Origin: Actinoplanes lutulentus
Lineage (GTDB): Bacteria > Actinomycetota > Actinomycetes > Mycobacteriales > Micromonosporaceae
DNA: 64,000 nucleotides
Reading direction: 5' to 3'
NCBI RefSeq assembly: GCF_003259845.1
Contig: NZ_QLMJ01000004.1
Coordinates: 310,001 to 374,000, forward strand
The notes under the pieces were generated by a model. It did no database searches. It was not told where the DNA came from and saw only the letters and a program-made list of their open reading frames with translations. Shown here piece by piece: positions 8,279-16,114 of the stretch. How positions within the stretch are numbered: the first letter of the stretch is position 1; each line of letters starts with the position of its first letter. Both the position numbers and the translations under genes were made by a program.

Positions 8279-9039
8279 GTGCCACTGGCCCGGACGTCCC
8301 TCGCCGCTTGCAGTTCGGCGACGGCGTGTTCCGGATGACGCAGATACACCCTGCGAATGCGTGGATCGGTCATGCCTGAGCGAGCTGCCACCTTGCGTGC
8401 AGCCTTGGATCCGCTGTACTCGCTTTCGCCGGTCAATGGTGACCTGATGAGCCCGGTCAACACCTGAAGTAGCTGAACGGCGACCTCACCCTCACGAGGG
8501 GATCCGATTTGGCGGATGCCGAGGGTGGATGGGCTGAGGCCAGGCGCGAGGATAGTGTGTCTCGGCTGGTCGCTCCAGCCCACCTTGTCCAGTCCTCGAT
8601 GCTGATTCCACGTCAGAAGAATGACTGTGCTGCCGTCACGGCCGGTGGTGGACCAGGTGATCGCGCTGATTTGTTCCTTCGGAAGCTGGGGCTGGCCGGC
8701 GTCGAGGATGCGCGGCAGGGGCTTGGCCAGGATGACGATGCCGTCCGGGTCCAGTAGTTGATGGGCCTCTAGAGGCTCGTCCGGGTAGCTGTCTGCTGCG
8801 GCGGCCCACATGTCCACCATCGGTGGATCGCACCATACGAGCGTTGCAGCGGCGATACTCTGGCTGAAGCTGCTGGCCTCTCGCTTAGCGCGCTCCCAGT
8901 CGGGCGGTTCGACCGCTGGGAATCGTGAGTGGATGAGCTCGCCGACGGCGTAGGCACATTTTGCTCCATCTTTGGCGGAGAGCCAGCGGGCCAGCGTCGC
9001 TTGCATCCGGAGAGCGTCGTCTACGGTCAAAGAGTTCAC
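8279..9039 (-). pseudogene. 5' part of an unknown gene interrupted by the IS
   Basis: About 253 codons of a soluble protein I do not recognise. The present frame runs into the IS and stops at 8260, adding a few foreign residues (TQCPLA). With the IS removed the protein is 305 residues and ends in an aromatic, basic tail encoded at 6540-6696. The N-terminal part is helical with Trp-rich patches (WDCPPMVDMW-like). It is divergent from the HEPN-type cassette starting at 9198, with 158 bases between them. Whether the truncated protein still works cannot be told. Confidence 0.7.
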
Positions 9040-9197
9040 CGCATCGATCCTCCAGACAGGACGGCTTCACCACAACGTGCCAGGTGGTGGCGAAATCTTG
9101 CATCTTGCCGATGCCGCCAACAGGGACTTCAACCTTGTAGGCCCAGCGGCACCCTGCCTCTCGGTGTTCCGATCATCGTGCCCGGTACATTGCCTCT

Positions 9198-9578
9198 GTG
9201 GCAGACGAGGTGAAAGTCTCCGTTCCCGGTGTCGCGAGCCTGCCGCCGGCGACTCGCGCATCCGTTGTTCAACACGTGGAACGGTGGGCACGCGATCTGC
9301 TAGCAGAAGCGAGCCGTGTAGAAGCAAGCGATCGAACGGGCGGCGGTCCGGCGCAGATTACCGTGACCCACGTTGAGATTGCCGCCTTCTCCAAGACAAG
9401 AGGTTTAGGCGGAGGGAAAAAGGATCTCGCAGGAGCGACGTTGTCTGCCGTAGCTGTCGTATTTGGCATCGCAGCGGGCTGGTTTGGCAACCATACCGAT
9501 GAAGTTTATGGCGTTTGGGGACTGGTATTTAGCGCCGTCGTCGCCGCCACCGCCGTCGTCTGGGGGTTCAAGCGATGA
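9198..9578 (+). CDS. Small two-helix membrane protein, first gene of the HEPN cassette
   Basis: A 126-residue protein. Residues 1-75 are soluble, with a helix around 17-42. Two hydrophobic segments (about 78-96 and 102-122) follow, and the chain ends Gly-Phe-Lys-Arg, so both ends probably face the cytoplasm. The GTG start has no ribosome-binding site, but TACATT lies seven bases before it, as in leaderless actinobacterial genes. It overlaps the next gene by ATGA. I know no family for it. Coupling to a HEPN-type protein suggests a shared membrane complex; this is inference. Confidence 0.7.
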   Translation: MADEVKVSVPGVASLPPATRASVVQHVERWARDLLAEASRVEASDRTGGGPAQITVTHVEIAAFSKTRGLGGGKKDLAGATLSAVAVVFGIAAGWFGNHTDEVYGVWGLVFSAVVAATAVVWGFKR

Positions 9579-10318
9579 CCGACTTCGAGGACCAGGGGCT
9601 TCCGGCTATTTCGCAAGACGCCGAAGAGTTTCTAAATGCAGCAATGGAAGAAATCAAGAATGATGTCAGGAGCAGAGCACAGGTTGCGGCCAACCTCGGG
9701 GGGTTAACGTCAGAGCCAGCTGGCGTTCGCGACGTGGCGCTTGCAGTTGCGCAGGTGCGCATAACTGACGAGGTAGCCGAACGGCGCGCCAGGCGCGAAC
9801 AGCGGCTCATCCAATTGACGGATTGGGTGACCGCCGTTTACGCAATTATCGGTGCAGCCTTATTAACCGCCTCGAACCTTGGGTGGTTAGCCACAAATAA
9901 GGATCAATACGCCTACATTGGCGGCATTCTCTTGGGTTCTGCGGTGCCCACTTTCGTGCGAGCTATCATGCTGAACAAGAACCCGTGGCGACGTAGACCG
10001 ACTGCACCCGAAATATCGACCGGCGGCAGCATCGGCTCAATGTTCCTGGAACGCTGGATTGCAATTGAGCAGATAATCAGGAAGTCGTCTGATTCACAGG
10101 CCACAATCGCGCAACGTTCGGCTTTGCCACTCTCAGTGCTGATTCATGAATTCGCAGCGGCCCGCAACCTGGGATCCGCGTCAGCGGACACTATGATTGC
10201 CTTACTGAAATTCAGAAATAAGGCTTTACACAACCCTGACGAAATCCGCCCAGGGGAGACCGCAAAAATGCTAAGGGATGCGGACAAAATGTTGCGCAAG
10301 CTGCGCGCAACGTCCTAA
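9575..10318 (+). CDS. Membrane-anchored protein with a HEPN-like C-terminal domain
   Basis: A 247-residue protein. Residues 1-80 are helical and charged, 83-106 and 112-130 are membrane helices, and 150-247 form a helical cytoplasmic domain. That domain has a helix ERWIAIEQIIR near 159 and, in the last third, RNKALH (Arg214-x4-His219), the classic R-x4-6-H signature of HEPN RNases, followed by Asn-Pro. HEPN domains of this kind are RNA-cutting effectors in toxin and anti-phage systems. GC content is visibly lower than in the chromosome, which fits recent transfer. It is translationally coupled to the small membrane protein before it. RNase activity is predicted only from the motif. Confidence 0.7.
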   Translation: MTDFEDQGLPAISQDAEEFLNAAMEEIKNDVRSRAQVAANLGGLTSEPAGVRDVALAVAQVRITDEVAERRARREQRLIQLTDWVTAVYAIIGAALLTASNLGWLATNKDQYAYIGGILLGSAVPTFVRAIMLNKNPWRRRPTAPEISTGGSIGSMFLERWIAIEQIIRKSSDSQATIAQRSALPLSVLIHEFAAARNLGSASADTMIALLKFRNKALHNPDEIRPGETAKMLRDADKMLRKLRATS

Positions 10319-10325
10319 GCTTGCA

Positions 10326-10424
10326 CCATCCCGTCGGCCTTCGTCCACACATCGTGGTGCACCGACCTTGCCCAGGCAGGCCCCTGACTACTCGGCTTCG
10401 CCTGGACGAAGGGTGACGGGATGG
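10326..10424 (+). repeat. Long imperfect inverted repeat after the HEPN gene
   Basis: Arms 10326-10347 and 10403-10424 pair over 22 bases with one G-U pair and one mismatch, enclosing a 55-base loop that can itself fold. It starts seven bases after the HEPN gene stop. It is too large and lacks a U-tract for an ordinary terminator, so it may be a structured 3' RNA, a regulatory element or the end of a small mobile element. Confidence 0.65.
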
Positions 10425-10480
10425 CACCACCCATCCCAGAGGGCAGAGTCCCCGCCGGAGGCGTCACGCCACCGAGAGTC

Positions 10481-10525
10481 AGAAGCCCCGGACTGCCGGC
10501 TACTTCGGCGGCCCGGGGCTTCTTC
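10481..10525 (+). terminator. Hairpin terminator
   Basis: AGAAGCCCCGG pairs with CCGGGGCTTCT around a GC-rich inner segment and is followed by TCATG. This GGGGCTTCTT-type hairpin is common at gene ends in actinobacterial mobile DNA. It would end transcription of the HEPN cassette. Confidence 0.7.
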
Positions 10526-10563
10526 ATGTGTCGCGCCTGCCGCAGGGCTGAAACCGTCGGGGT

Positions 10564-10590
10564 GCGCCCTTGCGCTTGCGCTAAGGGCGC
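10564..10590 (+). terminator. Second hairpin, possible terminator
   Basis: GCGCCCTT and AAGGGCGC form an eight-base stem around an 11-base loop. It lies between the HEPN cassette and the convergent PP2C remnant and may terminate transcription in either direction. The rest of 10319-10701 shows no gene. Confidence 0.4.
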
Positions 10591-10701
10591 GGGGTCCCCG
10601 ATCGGCGGGCCTCCGGTCCGGCCCTGCTTGGGCGGCGCGAGCGGTCGGCTTTGGCCGGCCGCCTTGAACCCGTACAGAAACTTCTCACAAAGTTGGACTG
10701 C

Positions 10702-11109
10702 CTACTCGGCGACCACGTCCATAACGATGACTGTCACGTTGTCTAGACCACCCTGGCTGAGAGCAGCCGCCACGAGTTCATCGGCCACTTCCTCAACGTC
10801 GTCGCGCTTGCCCACGATACGTTCGATCTCCTCGCACGGGACATAGGAACTTAGTCCGTCGGGGCGCAACAGAATTCGGTCCCCTACCGCAAGATCCAAC
10901 AGCGTCAAGTCCGGTGAACGACCGCCCTTCGACCGTCCAGGAACCGGGTCAATTTCTCGCCAAGGCTGGGAACAGCGTCGACACCCGCAACTAGGTTCTT
11001 GTAGATGTGGTCATCGCTTAGCTGCACCAACTGACGGATACCGGAATCGATTTCGCGCATACGGTACGCGCGAGAATCTCCGATATTGGCTAAGCCAAGG
11101 AAGCCTCCG
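10702..11109 (-). pseudogene. Broken PP2C-type Ser/Thr phosphatase gene
   Basis: The last 60 codons read as the C-terminal part of a PP2C phosphatase (LLDLAVGDRILL, DGLSSYVP, QGGLDNVTVIV). In another frame just upstream lie NIGDSRAYRM, LSDDHIYKNLV and EKLTRFLDGR, the expected middle section. So there is a frameshift near 10925-10940. The N-terminal metal-binding half is missing, cut off where the integrase relic begins near 11110. The gene is therefore dead. It was probably part of, or captured by, the third element. Confidence 0.85.
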
Positions 11110-11172
11110 ACGCCCCAGAGACGCCCTGGAAGGGCCTGGAAGCGTCGCTTTCGCAGCTCAGGGCCAACCTGA
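11110..11172 (+). pseudogene. Relic of a third integrase (last 20 codons)
   Basis: Without gaps this aligns to the end of the intact integrase at 5281-5343. It encodes PQRRPGRAWKRRFRSS and a stop. Several of the nucleotide differences are synonymous (for example CGG/CGT, CGT/CGC, TTC/TTT), which shows that the two ends diverged while coding. The rest of the gene is gone. The 102-base match (5281-5382 with 11110-11211, 12 mismatches by my count) continues into the att core. Confidence 0.75.
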
Positions 11173-11186
11173 GGAATAATGTCCGT

Positions 11187-11210
11187 CGTACAGGCCGACT
11201 CGTCCGCCGC
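11187..11210 (+). repeat. Putative att core, copy 3
   Basis: Exact third copy of the 24-bp core. It lies 14 bases after the stop of the integrase relic, the same distance as in copy 1. It marks what I take to be the outer edge of the accessory region; chromosomal genes start at 11245. Confidence 0.6.
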
Positions 11211-11244
11211 CTGAAAGCCGAAGGAACCCCCGGCAAACCCCGGG

Positions 11245-11952
11245 TCACGAGGTTCGGTGGGCTCCCACCTCTTCGGTGTACATCACCCTTGTCTGGTTGA
11301 GCATCTGGTCCAGCTCGGATTGCTCCGCGCGTACCCTCGCTGCTCTCTCCGCGGCCTTGGCCGCGCGTGACCTTGCGCTTTCCTCTGCCACCCTGGCGGC
11401 CTTGGCCGCCGCTGCCTGATTGGCGCGCCGGGTGGCCGCGGCTTTCGCGGCGCGTGCCTTCGCCACCTCGGGATCAAGGCGGCGGGCGGGGCGCATGTCG
11501 AGCGTCGCCTCCACCTCGCGGGCCTCGATCGCGGCGAAGTCGGGGCGGATCTTGGCGGCTACCCATTCGACGCCGGCTACCAGGCCTACGACCAGGGCGA
11601 AGATGACGCGCAGGCCCAGCGGGCCGGGCGCCGCGAAGTTCACCGCCGCGGAGATGATCACCACCACGGCGAGGATCTTCATGGCGGCGCGTTTGGCGTC
11701 GGTGGCCATGCCGGCGGTCTGGCTGACCGTGAGCATGGAGAGCATGGCCAGGTCGAAGACGGCCGGGACGATCCAGGCGAACATGCCGGCGCCCAGGCTG
11801 ACCAGAAAATGTGCCTGGTGCAGGTAACTGGCGGCCAGGGCGCCTACCAGGATCAGGTTGTTGGCCCGCTTGATCGTGCGGATGGCCCTGAGCATGCCGG
11901 GGACGGCGCCCTTCGCGTACTCAGCGGCGAACTCCTGGGTCAGGGTCATCAT
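11245..11952 (-). CDS. DUF2637 membrane protein
   Basis: A 235-residue protein if translation starts at the first ATG of the ATGATG at 11952, with GAGG a short way upstream; a longer reading begins at 12006. Residues about 30-130 hold four hydrophobic segments typical of DUF2637. The second half is a long Ala/Arg/Lys-rich helix (about 140-230), probably a coiled coil in the cytoplasm. Such proteins occur both in AICEs and on actinobacterial chromosomes, and their function is unknown. It lies just outside the last att-like core in the opposite orientation. Confidence 0.7.
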   Translation of the reverse strand: MMTLTQEFAAEYAKGAVPGMLRAIRTIKRANNLILVGALAASYLHQAHFLVSLGAGMFAWIVPAVFDLAMLSMLTVSQTAGMATDAKRAAMKILAVVVIISAAVNFAAPGPLGLRVIFALVVGLVAGVEWVAAKIRPDFAAIEAREVEATLDMRPARRLDPEVAKARAAKAAATRRANQAAAAKAARVAEESARSRAAKAAERAARVRAEQSELDQMLNQTRVMYTEEVGAHRTS

Positions 11953-12079
11953 CAGGTAAGGACCTCGAAACGAAAGATAAGGCCTTGACACGAGAAAACG
12001 AACCAAAGGCGACGCTTGGGACAGACGCTACCGGAGGGACGTGAGCTGCACTCCGATTCGGAAGCAATCGTGAGCGACA

Positions 12080-12757
12080 ATGGCCGCCGTGAGCAGGGAG
12101 AGTTCGCTGGCACGAGCAGCCGCGACGTTCGAGTGGGGCTGGTCGGCCGACGAGCTGGAGCGGCTGGTCGAGGCTGCCGGCTGGACCTGGCGTGAGCCGT
12201 CCGAGGGTGCCGTGACCTGCGACTTCGGCAGCAGCGCCGGGGCTTTCGTGTTCCGCGGCGAGGTTACCGCCGTCTACCAGAGTCTGGTGGAGCACGACGA
12301 TGCCGATGTTCTGGCCCGGCGCGACGCGTTCTATCGCGCGGTCACCGGCATGACCCGGGTACTCGGTCCGCCGCCGACGCGGGTTCCCGGGCCGGATCCG
12401 AGTGTCGGATGGCACCTGGCGGCGGGGGTGCTCGACGTGGTGGACCGGCCGGGCGCGCTCGATGTGTGGCTGCGTCCGGAGCCCCGGCGAGCGGCGACAC
12501 CTCAGATCAGCCCGTTGGAAAATCCGATCACCAGTGCGGCGCTGGCCGCCGCGGCCGCGTCGCTGCCGGTGAACACCGTGATGAGGATCGGACAAGAGAT
12601 CGCGATCGCGCAGGAGCCGGACCGGCTCACGATCACCGTGGCCGGCGACCGGACGGTTCTCGGCTGGCCGGCCGCCGGGAAAGACTACGCGGAAATGGCG
12701 GCCGGCCTGGTCACGCGGTTGCCTGACCAGGCCGGCGTCACCTACCAGCAGATCTAG
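12080..12757 (+). CDS. Hypothetical protein, possibly DUF6301-like
   Basis: A 225-residue soluble protein with a start like DUF6301 proteins (a helix, then a Trp-rich WGWSADE segment, then a short beta-rich part). The match is from memory and is weak. No catalytic motif stands out. It converges on the symporter gene and overlaps its end by four bases. The ATG at 12080 has only a poor ribosome-binding site. Confidence 0.5.
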   Translation: MAAVSRESSLARAAATFEWGWSADELERLVEAAGWTWREPSEGAVTCDFGSSAGAFVFRGEVTAVYQSLVEHDDADVLARRDAFYRAVTGMTRVLGPPPTRVPGPDPSVGWHLAAGVLDVVDRPGALDVWLRPEPRRAATPQISPLENPITSAALAAAAASLPVNTVMRIGQEIAIAQEPDRLTITVAGDRTVLGWPAAGKDYAEMAAGLVTRLPDQAGVTYQQI

Positions 12758-14412
12758 GTCGACGAAATCTTGTCCACCGGAGAAGCCGGAGAAGCCGGAG
12801 AAGGAGAAACGATCCGCGGATCACCCTCGTCGGCCAGATAATCGTCGGGCGAGGTCGCGTCCACCCCCTCCGGCGTCTTCGCGGCCCGCAGCACGAGCGT
12901 CACGATCGCCGCGACCAGCAGATTCACCAGCACGGTCACGAACCCGACGTAGATCGTCTTCTTGGTGTCGAAACCGAAATCGGACAGCGGGAACGCGGAA
13001 CCGCCGAAATGCGCCCGCCCGGTCGCGGCGTTCGGGATCTGCCAGAGCATCCAGAAACCGAGCGCCATGCCGGCCGCCCAGCCCGCGATCAGCGCGCCCC
13101 GGTGCAGCCATCGGGTGTAGAGGCCGACGACCACGGCCGGCGCGGTCTGCAGGATGATCACGCCGCCGATGAGCTGCAGGTCGATGGAGAACTGCGGGTC
13201 CAGGAAGACGATGCAGGCCACCGCGCCGACCTTCACGACCAGCGAGGTGATCTTGGCGACCGAAGCCTCCTGCGCGTGAGTGGCGTCCTTACGCAGGTAT
13301 TCCTTGTAGATGTTGCGGGTGAACAGGTTCGCCGCAGCGATCGACATGATCGCGGCCGGCACCAGCGCGCCGATGCCGATCGCGGCGAACGCGATGCCGG
13401 TGAACCAGGCCGGGAACTGCTGGTCGAAGAGCAGCGGCACCACGGTGTTGTTGTCGAGACTGCCCTCGCGGGCGCCGGGCAGCGGTTTCACCCCGGCCGC
13501 GATGGCCATGTAACCCAGCAGGGCGATCAGACCGAGCAGGAAACTGTATGCCGGAAGCGCCGACATGTTCCGCTTGATGACGCCTCGGTTCTTGCTGGCC
13601 AGCACCCCCGTGATGCTGTGCGGGTACAGGAAGAGCGCGAGCGCCGACCCGAGCGCCAGAGTGAAGTACTGCACCTGATTGTTGGCGTTCAGCAGGATGC
13701 CGTCACCCGGCGCCGGCGAGGCCTGGAACTTGGCGTCGGCGGCGTCGAAGATCGCACCCCAACCCCCCAATTTGTACGGCAGATACAGCACCGCCACCAG
13801 GATGACGATGTAGATCAGCGTGTCCTTCACGAACGCGATCAGCGCCGGCGCCCGCAGCCCGGACTGGTACGTGTACGCCGCCAGAATCGCGAACGCGATG
13901 ATGATCGGCAGGTGCCGGGCGATCGCGCTCTCCCCGGTCACACCCATCGTCTTGAGCACCGCTTCGATGCCGATCAACTGCAGGGCGATGTACGGCATAG
14001 TCGCCACGATCCCGGTGATCGCGATGACCAGCGCAAGCGTCGGCGACTCGAACCGGCTCCGCACGAAGTCGGCCGGCGTGACGAAACCGTGCCGGTGCGA
14101 CACCGACCAGAGCCTGATCAGAATCAGGAAGAAGAGCGGATAGATGATGATCGTGTAAGGCACCGCGAAGAACCCGGCGGCACCGGCCCCGAAGATCAGC
14201 GCGGGCACCGCGACGAACGTGTACGCGGTGTAGAGGTCCCCGCCGACCAGGAACCAGGTGACCCACCCGCCGAAGCTGCGCCCACCCAGGCCCCACTCGT
14301 CGAGGTGTGCCATGTCCTTCGGCCTGCGCCACTTCGACGCCACGAATCCCATCCCGCTGACCAGCAGGAACAGGAACGTGAAGATGACGATCTCGGTGAT
14401 GTGATCGCTCAT
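12754..14412 (-). CDS. Sodium:solute symporter (monocarboxylate/acetate type)
   Basis: A 552-residue secondary transporter of the SSS family with about 13 membrane helices. It moves a solute, probably a short monocarboxylate, into the cell with sodium or protons. The N-terminus (GGRSFGGWVTWFLVGGDLYT) and the NLFTRNIYKEYLR segment are typical of the MctC/ActP branch. The start chosen is the ATG at 14412, inside the ATGA overlap with the DUF3311 gene; the in-frame extension to 14586 would cover that gene. The C-terminal tail is Ser/Pro-rich and ends in a short tandem repeat. The substrate is inferred from the family. Confidence 0.85.
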   Translation of the reverse strand: MSDHITEIVIFTFLFLLVSGMGFVASKWRRPKDMAHLDEWGLGGRSFGGWVTWFLVGGDLYTAYTFVAVPALIFGAGAAGFFAVPYTIIIYPLFFLILIRLWSVSHRHGFVTPADFVRSRFESPTLALVIAITGIVATMPYIALQLIGIEAVLKTMGVTGESAIARHLPIIIAFAILAAYTYQSGLRAPALIAFVKDTLIYIVILVAVLYLPYKLGGWGAIFDAADAKFQASPAPGDGILLNANNQVQYFTLALGSALALFLYPHSITGVLASKNRGVIKRNMSALPAYSFLLGLIALLGYMAIAAGVKPLPGAREGSLDNNTVVPLLFDQQFPAWFTGIAFAAIGIGALVPAAIMSIAAANLFTRNIYKEYLRKDATHAQEASVAKITSLVVKVGAVACIVFLDPQFSIDLQLIGGVIILQTAPAVVVGLYTRWLHRGALIAGWAAGMALGFWMLWQIPNAATGRAHFGGSAFPLSDFGFDTKKTIYVGFVTVLVNLLVAAIVTLVLRAAKTPEGVDATSPDDYLADEGDPRIVSPSPASPASPVDKISST

Positions 14413-14624
14413 CGCTTGCCCCGCTTGGTCATCTGGTAGACCAGCGTCGTGGTGCCGACGCCGAGCAGAATGAAGGCGAACTGCAGCCAGTAGAACATCG
14501 GGAAGCCGGCCAAGCGCGGCTCGTCGTGGTTGTAGAGGAACGTCAGCAGCGGCACCACGATCGGGATGATGAGCAGCCAGTTCCAAGGGCTTTTATCGGT
14601 ACGAGGACGATCCGGCTCAGCCAT
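14409..14624 (-). CDS. DUF3311 small membrane protein
   Basis: A 71-residue protein with two membrane helices (about 15-30 and 42-62) and a short basic tail. DUF3311 proteins are regularly encoded directly before SSS symporters and are thought to be small partner subunits. The ATGA overlap with the symporter shows translational coupling. GGGAG lies just upstream of the ATG. Confidence 0.85.
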   Translation of the reverse strand: MAEPDRPRTDKSPWNWLLIIPIVVPLLTFLYNHDEPRLAGFPMFYWLQFAFILLGVGTTTLVYQMTKRGKR

Positions 14625-14711
14625 GTAACTCTCCCGTCACGCAACGGTGTGTTGTCCGTCACGTTAACGAGACATCGGTTGATCGGGCGATCCCCTATGC
14701 GCCGAAAGATA

Positions 14712-14741
14712 GATGGGGTGCGCCAAACGGCGCACCCCATC
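14712..14741 (-). terminator. Terminator of the chitinase gene
   Basis: A perfect 13-base stem (GATGGGGTGCGCC and its complement) with an AAAC loop. On the reverse strand it is followed by a T-rich stretch. It lies three bases after the chitinase stop. Confidence 0.85.
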
Positions 14742-14743
14742 CC

Positions 14744-16033
14744 TTACAGAGCCGCCGTGATCGCCTTCGTCAGCGACGCCTTGGCGTCATCTCCGTCGAG
14801 CGACCACATCATCGCCCCGCCAAGCCCCTTGGCCCGGATGTACAGCGACTTCTGCAGCAGCACAGCCGGGTCGTCGTACGTCCAGAACGTCGTACCGTCG
14901 AACAGCCAGGCGTGCCCGTTCCGCAGGTCGCGGTGAACGGTGTACCCCTGCGCCGGCAGGTTCTTCAGGGTCTTCCAGTCCTCGGTCCCACCGCCGAAAA
15001 CGCTCGGCGCCGGCCCGGTGGCCGGCTTGAAGAGGCCGTTGCCGCCACCGGTCACCCCGGTCCAGCCCTGGCCGTAATACGGCACGCCGAGCACCAGCTT
15101 CTTCTTCGGTGCCCCACCGGCGAGCCACGCGTTGATCGTGTTCTCGACCGAGAAGTCGGGGTTGTCCGGAGCGCCCGCGGGCACCCGCAGCGCCGACTGC
15201 TGGTTGGTCACCGGCTCCCATGTGCCGTGAAAGTCGTACCCCTGCACGGTCGCGAAGTCGAGGTACTTGAAGATCTTGCGCACCTCAAAACCGGCGTCGA
15301 TCTTGGCCGGAGCGGCGGGCACGAATGCCGTCAGATCGTAGTGTCGACGGTTAGCATGGCCCAGCCTGTCCAACTGCGACCGGAACTCCGCGAGCAACAG
15401 CGTGAAGTTCTGCTTGTCCTCGGGCCGGATGACGTTCCCGACGTTGCCCGACGACGCGGGCCACTCCCAGTCCAGGTCGATGCCGTCGAAGATGCCGGCC
15501 GCGACGCCCGGGGCCAGCCCCGGCAGGTTGCCCTTGATCCACAGGTCGATGCAGGAGCTGACCAGCTTCTTCCGGGACGCGTCGGTGAGCACCGCGTCCG
15601 AGAAGTAGGCCGAACCACTCCACCCACCGAGCGAGATCAACGGCCGGATCTTGGGGTTCTTCTTCTTGAGCTCGGCGAGCTGGTTCAGGTTGCCGGCGAT
15701 CGGCTGGCCGGCCACGTCGGCCACACCGTCCACGCTGTTCTCGGCGGAGAACGACGTCTGCCAGTCCGCCCATGGGTCGGCAGACGCGCAGACGCCATCG
15801 GCGGTGACCGGGCCGAACGCGTAGTTGATATGGGTCAGCCGCGCCGCCGCACCGGAGGTCTGGACGTCAGCGAGCTGGAAGTCACGTCCGTAGATCCCCC
15901 ACTGCGTGAAGTAGGCGACCGCGACATGTTTCGAAGAAGACGAAGAATGAGCCTGTGCAGGGGACGGTGCCGCGGCCACGACGGACGCGGCAGCGGCCGC
16001 CACGGCAACGAGGCGACGGGATAAACCGCGCAT
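14744..16033 (-). CDS. Secreted GH18 chitinase
   Basis: A 429-residue secreted enzyme that hydrolyses beta-1,4 bonds in chitin. Residues 1-28 are a signal peptide (Arg-rich start, Ala-rich core, AQA cleavage site). The rest is a GH18 barrel with the catalytic DxxDxDxE in FDGIDLDWEW near residue 185 and substrate-site Tyr/Trp in QGYDFHGTWE and AMMWSLDGDD. There is no carbohydrate-binding module, so it is a single-domain enzyme. GGAGG lies seven bases before the ATG. Imperfect palindromic sequence upstream suggests sugar-responsive control. Confidence 0.93.
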   Translation of the reverse strand: MRGLSRRLVAVAAAAASVVAAAPSPAQAHSSSSSKHVAVAYFTQWGIYGRDFQLADVQTSGAAARLTHINYAFGPVTADGVCASADPWADWQTSFSAENSVDGVADVAGQPIAGNLNQLAELKKKNPKIRPLISLGGWSGSAYFSDAVLTDASRKKLVSSCIDLWIKGNLPGLAPGVAAGIFDGIDLDWEWPASSGNVGNVIRPEDKQNFTLLLAEFRSQLDRLGHANRRHYDLTAFVPAAPAKIDAGFEVRKIFKYLDFATVQGYDFHGTWEPVTNQQSALRVPAGAPDNPDFSVENTINAWLAGGAPKKKLVLGVPYYGQGWTGVTGGGNGLFKPATGPAPSVFGGGTEDWKTLKNLPAQGYTVHRDLRNGHAWLFDGTTFWTYDDPAVLLQKSLYIRAKGLGGAMMWSLDGDDAKASLTKAITAAL

Positions 16034-16054
16034 CAGCCCTCCAGGGCGAAACGT

Positions 16055-16086
16055 TGAAGAAAGTTTCCTAATTGAGGAAGCTAAAC
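16055..16086 (-). promoter_or_regulatory. Possible operator of the chitinase gene
   Basis: The segment contains GAAAGTTTCCTAATT followed by GAGGAAGC, an AT-rich imperfect palindrome in GC-rich surroundings. Sequences of the TTAGGAAA/TTTCCTAA type occur upstream of chitinase and chitosanase genes in actinomycetes. The assignment rests on this resemblance. Confidence 0.4.
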
Positions 16087-16114
16087 GTCTCGCCCCGGGA
16101 GGGTCAATATCTAC

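Noticed and set aside
5281..11211. The two long matching segments as simple attL/attR of one recent element
   Set aside because: They differ at about 12 of 102 positions, several of them synonymous changes in integrase codons, and a third core lies between them. Separate integrations explain this better.
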